Positions 1 to 4,126 of a stretch of 5,541 bases of DNA are shown here, one piece after another. A program made the position numbers and the translations under genes. The notes under the pieces were generated by a model. The model searched no databases. It was not told the origin of the DNA and saw nothing but the letters and a program-made list of their open reading frames with translations. Within the stretch, counting starts at the first letter, position 1, and every line of letters starts with the position of its first letter. Source of the DNA: Oscillospiraceae bacterium (GTDB lineage Bacteria > Bacillota > Clostridia > Oscillospirales > Ruminococcaceae); NCBI GenBank assembly GCA_031281115.1, contig JAITFV010000056.1, forward strand, positions 1-5,541, read 5' to 3'.

Positions 1-120
1 ACTGTTCCACAGTTTCAATTTAAACGGGCTTCCGCTGCGTGAGCGCAGCGGGCGCTGTCGCAACAGCGCAAGCCCCTTTAACTTAAAAAGCGAAACGCTT
101 TTTAAGTTAAAGGACTATAT
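1..120. repeat. Left copy of an inverted multi-hairpin repeat (cut by window edge)
   Basis: This segment is the reverse complement of 563-682, with 118 of 120 positions identical by my hand alignment; the differences are at positions 29 and 52 of this copy. It is a chain of stem-loops: a 5-bp ACTGT/ACAGT stem at the edge, an 8-bp CCGCTGCG stem (loop TGAG), a 7-bp GCGCTGT stem (loop CGCA), and a 17-bp stem at 76-112 with loop AAA. The right copy shows that the edge hairpin is really the inner part of a longer palindrome, so this copy almost certainly continues left of base 1. No coding capacity is evident. The class is unknown: a MITE-like or REP-like non-autonomous element is my inference. 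Confidence 0.9.
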
Positions 121-184
121 CAGCCACTTCAATTTTATTGTCATTGGGCTAACCGACACACTGAACATAAACGCATTGTATTAA

Positions 185-460
185 TCAATTTTCGTTAATA
201 TCGTTATCAGAGTCGGAAAGTAATTCTTCCCATTTTGTGTTATTGTCTGCGATTTTTTTCTCGACTTTTTTTGCGTTATAGTATTGCTTTCCGAAATAAT
301 TAACAGTAGGTATGCCAATCAAAAAGAATAAAATAAGAAAAATGGGAATAGCGATTAGGTACTCATCTATTCCTATTTCATTTCTTAAAGCCACTAACAC
401 CATTAAAGTAAAAACTGAAGATAAGATAGCAGAGAATAAAATAATTTTCTTTTTATTCAT
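185..460 (-). CDS. Small two-helix membrane protein (91 aa), unknown function
   Basis: I do not recognise a family. The protein has a lysine-rich N-terminus (MNKKK) followed by two hydrophobic segments at about residues 6-25 and 35-56, then a charged tail with an acidic end (SDSDNDINEN). With Lys residues ahead of the first helix and more after the second, it would fit a hairpin membrane topology with both ends inside the cell. The start ATG overlaps the stop of an upstream 34-aa ORF (TAATG), which suggests translational coupling; an AAGGAG lies about 10 nt upstream. Base composition is very AT-rich, unlike dnaJ or comF in this window. The gene lies inside the inverted repeat pair, so it may be cargo. 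An immunity-type role is conceivable but unsupported. Confidence 0.7.
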   Translation of the reverse strand: MNKKKIILFSAILSSVFTLMVLVALRNEIGIDEYLIAIPIFLILFFLIGIPTVNYFGKQYYNAKKVEKKIADNNTKWEELLSDSDNDINEN

Positions 461-564
461 TATACATCTGCTCCTTTGCTTTGAATTATTTCATATATTT
501 TTTCAATCCAATCCGGAGCAGTATCTCCCCCAAAAAATTCATATTGCTCTTTAAAATCACACAT
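460..564 (-). CDS. Short ORF (34 aa) coupled to the 91-aa membrane protein gene
   Basis: The ORF reads MCDFKEQYEFFGGD and continues through TAPDWIEKIYEIIQ to end SKGADV. Its stop TAA shares its last base with the next start (TAATG). An AAAGGA (minus strand, complement of 569-574) lies 4 nt before the ATG, and both that site and the first two bases of the ATG fall within the inner edge of the right repeat. The reading frame stays open upstream through the repeat, so this may be the remaining C-terminal end of a longer protein whose front was replaced when the repeat inserted. The acidic, aromatic-rich composition looks like real protein, but no family is recognised. It could also be a leader ORF that only serves coupling. 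Confidence 0.5.
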   Translation of the reverse strand: MCDFKEQYEFFGGDTAPDWIEKIYEIIQSKGADV

Positions 565-695
565 ATAGTCCTTTAACTTAAAAAGCGTTTCGCTTTTTAA
601 GTTAAAGGGGCTTGCGCTGTTGCGACAGCGTCCGCTGCGCTCACGCAGCGGAAACCCGTTTAAATTGAAACTGTGGAACAGTTTTCAATTTAAAC
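563..695. repeat. Right copy of the inverted multi-hairpin repeat
   Basis: This is the partner of the repeat at 1-120, in opposite orientation; the matched part is 563-682. It extends to 695 because the outermost hairpin is complete here. The stem-loops in order are 571-607 (17-bp arms, loop TTT), 614-631 (cores CGCTGT/ACAGCG), 632-651 (CCGCTGCG/CGCAGCGG, loop CTCA) and 658-695 (17-18-bp arms with one bulged A, loop GGA). The outer hairpin contains the stop codon of the 201-aa gene to its right. The inner edge (AAAGGACTATAT on the minus strand) supplies the ribosome binding site and start of a 34-aa ORF. Near identity between the copies suggests recent duplication or gene conversion. Confidence 0.9.
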
Positions 696-1295
696 GATTA
701 TACTTATATATCGGCGAAGGTATTCGTTTTCTTGCGTACCGATGTCCTTTTTTGAGTCTTTGCTTTCGATATATTCAATTAATTTATTTTTATCAGAAAA
801 ATCTACAAAATATCGTGCATTAAATAATGTATTTATTTTTATACCTTCCAAATCGGGGAAATAATCAAACAAAGAGATTTTTTTAAAATTATTATTTAAA
901 TCATCAACAAAGTCGTTTTGCTTTTTCAATATATTTGCTTTCTTCTTTGGAACTTTTATTATATAAGAAACAAGAAATCCAATATTTATAAGTAATGCTA
1001 CGCTGCCTATGATTTTATCTATTATACGGTCTCCAAAGCCACCGGCAATAGCTATAATGGCAAGAATAGACATAGAAATAAAAGGAGCAATTTCTTTTAT
1101 ATTTAATTTTGCCTTTTCTAAATTTTCTTGTGTTTCACTTTTTATTTTTTTGCTAAGGCATTCTTTGCATATATTTACACGAGCAAATCCAATAAACGTA
1201 GTATTTAAGTTCATAAAATCAAATGCCTTGCAATTAAATATTGCAAAATCCTCTGCTTTAATTTGGGTCATGCCTTTACATTCTGTGCATTTCAT
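690..1295 (-). CDS. Membrane protein with N-terminal CxxC/CxxC zinc-ribbon-like head (201 aa)
   Basis: The N-terminus carries two CxxC pairs (C3/C6 and C43/C46), a pattern typical of a zinc ribbon, with an extra Cys at 22. A basic linker (about 48-68) leads to two predicted transmembrane segments at about 70-86 and 95-114, followed by a Lys-rich cytoplasmic tail of about 85 residues. The family is not recognised; metal binding and membrane anchoring are inferences from composition. The start is well supported: AGGAGG lies 5 nt upstream of the ATG, and a promoter (TTGACA, 18 bp, TAAAAC) lies at 1340-1369. The stop codon (690-692) falls inside the outer palindrome of the adjacent repeat, so the natural C-terminus may have been trimmed or replaced. 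The sequence is strongly AT-rich compared with the neighbours to its right. Confidence 0.78.
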   Translation of the reverse strand: MKCTECKGMTQIKAEDFAIFNCKAFDFMNLNTTFIGFARVNICKECLSKKIKSETQENLEKAKLNIKEIAPFISMSILAIIAIAGGFGDRIIDKIIGSVALLINIGFLVSYIIKVPKKKANILKKQNDFVDDLNNNFKKISLFDYFPDLEGIKINTLFNARYFVDFSDKNKLIEYIESKDSKKDIGTQENEYLRRYISIIV

Positions 1296-1339
1296 AAGTG
1301 CCTCCTATAATATTTATCAATAGTTTTAAACAAAACATC

Positions 1340-1369
1340 GTTTTACCACTTTTTTATTTAATATGTCAA
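1340..1369 (-). promoter_or_regulatory. Promoter of the 201-aa membrane protein gene
   Basis: On the minus strand the -35 box is TTGACA (1364-1369) and the -10 box is TAAAAC (1340-1345), with an 18-bp spacer. The predicted transcription start, near 1333, leaves a leader of about 38 nt carrying the AGGAGG of the 201-aa gene. The -35 box overlaps the stop codon of the 19-aa ORF just upstream. Confidence 0.65.
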
Positions 1370-1425
1370 GCATTTTTTATAACTACGCATGATTTATTTT
1401 TCTTTTTAAGTCTAAATAATCCCAT
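1366..1425 (-). CDS. 19-aa ORF, leader peptide or truncated gene start
   Basis: The ORF encodes MGLFRLKKKNKSCVVIKNA. The start MGLF followed by a lysine run resembles the N-terminus of many small Bacillota proteins, so this may be the stub of a deleted gene. An AGAGGG sits 6 nt before the ATG and directly follows the 3' arm of the hairpin at 1436-1465, so the ribosome binding site could be partly masked by that hairpin. Whether it is translated cannot be told from sequence alone. Confidence 0.3.
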   Translation of the reverse strand: MGLFRLKKKNKSCVVIKNA

Positions 1426-1435
1426 AGTTTACCCT

Positions 1436-1465
1436 CTTTCCGTAAAGCTCTACCTTTACGGAAAG
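1436..1465. repeat. Perfect 12-bp hairpin (loop CTCTAC on plus strand)
   Basis: The arms CTTTCCGTAAAG (1436-1447) and CTTTACGGAAAG (1454-1465) are perfectly complementary with a 6-nt loop. There is no T-run on either side, so it is not a conventional terminator. Read on the minus strand, its 3' arm runs into the ribosome binding site of the 19-aa ORF. Its minus-strand loop region contains CGTAAAGGTAGA, the same 12-mer found on the plus strand at 1567-1578 in the terminator hairpin. Confidence 0.8.
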
Positions 1466-1518
1466 GTCATATCATACAAATATTTTAGCAAATTATGAAC
1501 ATTTTTCACAAAAAAGGC

Positions 1519-1547
1519 TTGACAACACAGGAAATATATGATAAAAT
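1519..1547 (+). promoter_or_regulatory. Strong plus-strand promoter of a tiny RNA
   Basis: The -35 box is TTGACA (1519-1524) and the -10 box is TAAAAT (1542-1547), with exactly 17 bp between. The predicted start is near 1554, only a few bases ahead of a terminator-like hairpin. No plus-strand gene follows. Confidence 0.65.
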
Positions 1548-1553
1548 TATAGA

Positions 1554-1599
1554 AATATTATGAGTTCGTAAAGGTAGACCTTGCCGAACTCATTTTTTT
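1554..1599 (+). ncRNA. Candidate small RNA of about 46 nt, mostly terminator hairpin
   Basis: A promoter with 17-bp spacing is followed by an 8-bp stem (TGAGTTCG 1561-1568 with CGAACTCA 1585-1592). This stem encloses a second small stem (AAGGT/ACCTT) and is followed by seven T residues (1593-1599). Together these predict a short discrete transcript. It could be a free sRNA, or the remains of an attenuator whose downstream gene was lost. Its loop motif CGTAAAGGTAGA recurs on the opposite strand in the hairpin at 1436-1465. The 5' end is an estimate. Confidence 0.45.
1561..1599 (+). terminator. Rho-independent terminator on the plus strand
   Basis: An 8-bp stem with a nested 5-bp AAGGT/ACCTT stem precedes TTTTTTT. 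The stop codon (1590-1592) of the decayed minus-strand surface protein gene lies inside its 3' arm, so that gene's end was joined to this hairpin. Confidence 0.75.
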
Positions 1600-2322
1600 G
1601 CTCTATTGCCGAGAGTAATTTCTGTCGCTGAAAGGTCATCAAGCACTAAATTCAGCCTTGTCACCCGGGCGCTGCGCTCGGAAGCGCGCTCTACGACCTC
1701 GTTTTCGCTTTCATAAAAAACTTCCAGCTCCGGATAATAAATATAATCTTCCGAAATTATCCGCTGCACAAACGCAGTGCCTGTGCCCGAGACTGCGCCG
1801 GTATTATAGCTGTTTTCTATTCTGCCGGAGTTAAGCCCCGCCAATTCCCGCGCCGTAGGAATCGCCTGTTGCCGTAACGGTTCCGCCATTGATGGTGATT
1901 GTGCCGCCATCGCCGATTGCGTTGCCGCCGATACCTGCGCTGCTTACGCTCCCGGTGGCGGTTAACTTGCCCATAATATTCGCGTCTGTTGATTGCGCGT
2001 ATATTGTCAGGCTGTTTGCTCCCTGCACCTGTATACCGCCGCTGTTTGCGTTAAGGTGCGAATCGTTGGCAAGAATTATATGCACCTCGCCCGTGACGGT
2101 GATTCTGCTCGCGGGGCTATGCTCACCCGTGACTACATGCCAACCTGTAGTCAGAGCTGTTTGCCCGTCGTAAGCGGTAGTGCTTGGACTTGTCTGCTGA
2201 ATGCCGCTGTGGTCTAAATAATTGGTAGCGACCGCATAGACAGGCATAGCCGGCATGGTCGTCAGCAGCAGTGCCGCGGTCAGAAGCCATGAGATTAGTT
2301 TTTCGGTGATTGATTTGGTCAT
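1590..2322 (-). pseudogene. Broken secreted carbohydrate-binding/GLUG-type surface protein
   Basis: The first part (2322 down to 1831, 163 codons) starts with a signal peptide: basic start, hydrophobic stretch at about 13-23, likely cleavage after PVYA near residue 30. It continues into Gly/Thr-rich repeats (SAGIGGNAIGDGGTITINGG, then GAGIGG) like those of clostridial surface proteins with parallel-beta carbohydrate-binding repeats. Reading stops at a TAA (1831-1833). The next frame continues as GLNSGRIENSYNTGAVSG, which matches a GLUG-type repeat, then YYPELEVF, and ends at 1590. This looks like a deletion between two repeat domains that shifted the frame. An AAAGGA 7 nt before the ATG supports the start. 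The intact relatives are much longer, multi-domain and exported. Base composition is higher in GC than in the 690-1295 gene. Confidence 0.75.
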
Positions 2323-2375
2323 GATAGGTTCCTTTCGGTAGTAGGGGTTGAGTTTAATTGGTAAATGTATCTTTT

Positions 2376-2397
2376 GGTCGGACGTAGAAGCCCGACC
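2376..2397. repeat. Short hairpin, GGTCGG/CCGACC arms
   Basis: Six-bp arms (2376-2381 and 2392-2397) enclose a 10-nt loop. It lies just before the larger nested palindrome at 2405-2456 and may belong to the same family of intergenic repeats. Confidence 0.5.
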
Positions 2398-2404
2398 CTA
2401 TGTA

Positions 2405-2456
2405 TTGTAGGGAACGCATTCATGCGTTCCGGAACGGATAAATCCGTTCCCTACAA
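2405..2456. repeat. Nested palindromic intergenic repeat
   Basis: The outer 12-bp arms (TTGTAGGGAACG 2405-2416 and CGTTCCCTACAA 2445-2456) enclose two 20-nt palindromes: GGAACGCATTCATGCGTTCC at 2411-2430 and GGAACGGATAAATCCGTTCC at 2431-2450. The sequence can fold either as one long structure or as two adjacent hairpins. Repeats beginning GTAGGGAACG are, as I recall, common between genes in uncultured gut-type Clostridia; that is recollection, not a search. There is no T-run, so a terminator is unlikely. Confidence 0.8.
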
Positions 2457-2509
2457 CACGAGTGTTCAAGTTAATTGACTATATAACACAAAAAAGCAGA
2501 AAAGACAAT

Positions 2510-2545
2510 AAAAAAAGCCCCCGAAAACTTGATTTCAAGAGCTTT
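2510..2545 (-). terminator. Likely terminator of tRNA-Cys
   Basis: On the minus strand AAAGCTCTT can pair with GGGGGCTTT (9 pairs including three G·U), followed by a T-run (2516-2510). It starts 8 nt after the tRNA 3' end, the right place to end its transcript. The G·U pairs and a 14-nt loop make it moderate in quality. Confidence 0.55.
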
Positions 2546-2552
2546 CCCTGCG

Positions 2553-2623
2553 AGGCGTCACCCGGATTTGAACCGGGGGTCAGGGAGTTGCAGTCCCACG
2601 CCTTACCACTTGGCTATGACGCC
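2553..2623 (-). tRNA. tRNA-Cys (anticodon GCA)
   Basis: All arms fold on the minus strand. The acceptor stem is GGCGTCA/TGACGCC with discriminator T. The D arm is GCC/GGC, and the anticodon loop is CTGCAAC with anticodon GCA. The T arm is CCCGG-TTCAAAT-CCGGG. The length is 71 nt and CCA is not encoded, so it must be added after transcription. The outermost anticodon-stem pair is a T-T mismatch; the other four pairs are sound. A consensus promoter lies directly upstream. Confidence 0.95.
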
Positions 2624-2632
2624 GCAAACAAC

Positions 2633-2661
2633 AGTATATCATAAAATAGCTTTATAGTCAA
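2633..2661 (-). promoter_or_regulatory. tRNA-Cys promoter
   Basis: On the minus strand the -35 box TTGACT (2656-2661) and -10 box TATACT (2633-2638) are separated by 17 bp. The tRNA 5' end begins 9 nt beyond the -10 box, leaving only a 1-3-nt leader. Confidence 0.8.
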
Positions 2662-2736
2662 TACAAAAAACAAAAAAATTGCGTCACAGCATAAAATTAT
2701 TTCTAATCTTCCATAATCAGGCAAGTTATACAAATT

Positions 2737-2763
2737 AAAAAACCGTCGCTATGACGGTTTTTT
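2737..2763. terminator. Bidirectional Rho-independent terminator
   Basis: The sequence is a perfect 11-bp stem: AAAAAACCGTC (2737-2747), loop GCTAT, GACGGTTTTTT (2753-2763). A-run and T-run flank the GC core symmetrically, so it can work on both strands. On the minus strand it would stop transcription coming from the comF/ncRNA side before the tRNA promoter. Confidence 0.85.
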
Positions 2764-2964
2764 ACGTCGCGTGAGCGACGGCGCAGATAAAATCCGGGCG
2801 AAGCCCGAAAAAAAGGCAATTCTGAATTGTCACACTATTATTCGTAACTTTCGGCGGCGTCACCGAGGTTCGGCTTACGTCAGCGGGCTTGCGAAAGAAA
2901 TTCGTGAAATTCCGCGAGCTTCCGAGAAAGAAATACAAGGAAAACCGCGAACTCCGGAAATTTC
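2764..2964. other. Unexplained intergenic stretch with short GC hairpins
   Basis: No convincing gene is visible. Two small hairpins lie near the left: CGTCGC-GTGA-GCGACG (2765-2780) and a CGGGC/GCCCG hairpin around 2794-2808 next to an A-run. Further right, two imperfect direct repeats start with CCGCGA (in CCGCGAGCTTCCGAG and CCGCGAACTCCGGAA). A plus-strand reading frame crosses this stretch but I reject it. It may be a trailing part of the RNA at 2965-3089 or a decayed gene. Confidence 0.4.
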
Positions 2965-3089
2965 AAAAAAGCACCCGCGCTTCTCACTTAGCCGGCAAAG
3001 CCATTGCCTGAGCTACAAGTTGATAATGCTGTCATCATAAGTCGCCGAGCGTCCCAAAATCCACGAGTATTCGTAGTTCCAGGTGCCTT
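2965..3089 (-). ncRNA. Candidate structured non-coding RNA (about 125 nt) downstream of comF
   Basis: The predicted transcript starts just past a consensus promoter and ends in a U-run (2970-2965). Its ends pair as an 8-bp closing stem: GGCACCTG near the 5' end with CGGGTGCT at the 3' end, one G·U at each of two positions. Inside, a CTACGA/TCGTGG hairpin, a TGATG/CATTA hairpin and a GGCAA/TTGCC hairpin can form. So can a long-range pairing of CTC..ACTTA with TAAGTGAG. No open frame or downstream gene fits it being a riboswitch leader. It lacks the hallmarks of tmRNA, RNase P RNA and SRP RNA. Gene order comF then hpf/raiA is common in Bacillota, so relation to the raiA-motif RNA is a hypothesis; it may be a new family. 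The 5' end is an estimate. Confidence 0.55.
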
Positions 3090-3095
3090 AAGTGA

Positions 3096-3124
3096 AGCAT
3101 AACATATTTGGCATAATTTGTCAA
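3096..3124 (-). promoter_or_regulatory. Consensus promoter of the candidate ncRNA
   Basis: On the minus strand the -35 box is TTGACA (3119-3124) and the -10 box is TATGCT (3096-3101), with exactly 17 bp between. It lies 25-53 nt beyond the comF stop codon and has no protein gene downstream on this strand before the tRNA. Confidence 0.75.
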
Positions 3125-3148
3125 TATTAATAGAAATATTTGTTTAAA

Positions 3149-3778
3149 TTATATCGTCTTAGCAAAAGCCGCGATGAACACCGCATCGGCGCGCTCTTCA
3201 AGCGTCCGTCTCGCCTCATTCAACGTCGCACCTGTAGCACAAACATCATCAATAACCAACACATTTAAACCCGGAAATAGTTTCCGCGCACCAAACGCTC
3301 CCTTTAAATTTTCCGCGCGCGCTTCGGCAGAGAGTTCCTTCTGCTCCTCCGTCTCCCGCAGAAGCACGAGCATTTTAGGAGAGTATTTTTTCTCTGAAAG
3401 CTGTGCAATTTCTTTTGCCAAGAGAGCGGGAAAATTGTAGCCGCGCTGCTTTTTGGCTGCTTTCCTTGCGGGAATCGCCGTGATTATATCTATTTTATGA
3501 AGCACGTTGTTTCTCACAAGCGCATCATGCAGCAGTTTCGCCGCAGCAGAAATCGCGTAGCCATCGGCGTTTTCCTTTGCTTTTGATAAAAACGGCTTAG
3601 ACTTTTCGTTGTAAACACAGCAGAAAGTATTTTTGCTGCTCATATCGTTCTTAAAATAATCAAGTTCCGCGCAATTCTCGCAGAAAAACCCGCCCGCTGT
3701 AATCACTTTATCACAAAACGGACAGCGGTTCGGATAAACAAAGCTGATAAGGCTTCTTTTTAAATCATAAAGATTCAT
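3149..3778 (-). CDS. comF: ComF family phosphoribosyltransferase-like protein
   Basis: The N-terminus has a four-cysteine zinc-binding site (CPFC at about 19-22, CENC at 33-36). The centre has the ComF signature RGYN (112-115) after a basic stretch. The C-terminal part carries the PRPP-binding loop VLVIDDVCATGAT (about 173-185). Length (209 aa) is normal for the family. In Bacillus and Haemophilus ComF proteins are needed for DNA uptake during transformation and are linked to single-strand DNA handling in the cytoplasm; a solitary comF in Clostridia need not mean competence. The Q usual after RGYN/RGFN is F here. I chose the ATG at 3778, which overlaps the XRE stop (TGATG); an in-frame GTG one codon earlier (3781) is also possible. 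AGGA lies a short distance upstream. It appears cotranscribed with the XRE gene. Confidence 0.93.
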   Translation of the reverse strand: MNLYDLKRSLISFVYPNRCPFCDKVITAGGFFCENCAELDYFKNDMSSKNTFCCVYNEKSKPFLSKAKENADGYAISAAAKLLHDALVRNNVLHKIDIITAIPARKAAKKQRGYNFPALLAKEIAQLSEKKYSPKMLVLLRETEEQKELSAEARAENLKGAFGARKLFPGLNVLVIDDVCATGATLNEARRTLEERADAVFIAAFAKTI

Positions 3779-4020
3779 CACTTTGTTTCCTGCTCTAAGT
3801 TGCGGAAAACATCTGTGTCGAAAAATTCCGTGACGGACATATCAAGTCCGTCGATTAACTTTTTCATCGTAATCACAGATAATTCTACGCGCGTTTCATC
3901 CATAACGGCATAAACCGTAGACGGTGTAACACCTGAAAGAGTTGCGAGCTTATTATATTTTATGTTGCGCTCTGCGCATATTTCTTTCAATCTTTTTATG
4001 ATTGCTTCTCTAATCGACAA
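3778..4020 (-). CDS. Small XRE-family helix-turn-helix transcriptional regulator
   Basis: Eighty residues form a single XRE-type DNA-binding domain. The helix-turn-helix lies at about 21-42 (KYNKLATLSGVTPSTVYAVM, with the typical SGVTPSTVY recognition helix), followed by ITMKKLIDGLDMSVTEFF, the standard last helices of this small regulator class. I chose the TTG at 4018-4020: a GGGGTGA Shine-Dalgarno lies 5 nt upstream. The earlier in-frame GTG (4027-4029) sits inside that Shine-Dalgarno and has no ribosome binding site of its own. The gene overlaps comF by one base, so both are likely translated together. The TACGTA repeat upstream may be its operator. Its targets cannot be told from this window beyond a likely role in controlling its own operon. 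Confidence 0.88.
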   Translation of the reverse strand: MSIREAIIKRLKEICAERNIKYNKLATLSGVTPSTVYAVMDETRVELSVITMKKLIDGLDMSVTEFFDTDVFRNLEQETK

Positions 4021-4037
4021 AAAAATCACCCCATATT

Positions 4038-4068
4038 ATTATAGGGCGATTTACGTATGTACGTATAC
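4038..4068 (-). promoter_or_regulatory. Likely promoter/operator of the xre-comF operon
   Basis: A perfect TATAAT box (4038-4043, minus strand) lies about 18 nt before the TTG start, implying a leader of only about 11 nt. No good -35 box is seen at 17 bp. Instead the -35 region holds TACGTA-TG-TACGTA (4052-4065) plus an adjoining GTATAC (4063-4068), a symmetric repeat of the sort XRE dimers bind. An activator-dependent or autorepressed promoter is inferred. Confidence 0.5.
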
Positions 4069-4126
4069 AAATGTTCGTATATTTTATATGTTTATAGTTA
4101 AAGGGGTTTCCGCTCTGCCTGCTTTT

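Noticed and set aside
312..554. Plus-strand open frame opposite the cassette genes
   Set aside because: It is antisense to the 91-aa and 34-aa ORFs, which have an overlap junction and ribosome binding sites; this frame has neither.
1..695. CRISPR array or integron attC cassette
   Set aside because: There are only two repeat copies, in inverted orientation and about 440 bp apart, with no spacers, no integrase and no recognisable attC core.
1436..1465. Terminator of the minus- or plus-strand transcript
   Set aside because: The stem is perfect but neither side has a T-run.
1889..2173. Plus-strand open frames opposite the surface protein pseudogene
   Set aside because: They are opposite-strand shadows of the repetitive Gly/Thr-rich coding sequence.
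2771..3040. Plus-strand 89-codon open frame (start GTG)
   Set aside because: It starts inside a hairpin loop with no ribosome binding site, runs antisense to the candidate ncRNA, and resembles no family.
2965..3089. tmRNA, RNase P RNA, SRP RNA or a riboswitch
   Set aside because: There is no tRNA-like T arm or tag ORF, no GAGGAAAGTCC-type RNase P core, no SRP GGAA-loop signature, and no gene downstream on the same strand for a riboswitch to control. 6S RNA is not excluded but the predicted length is short.
4018..4029. GTG at 4029 as XRE start
   Set aside because: This GTG is itself part of the GGGGTGA Shine-Dalgarno for the TTG at 4020 and has no upstream ribosome binding site.
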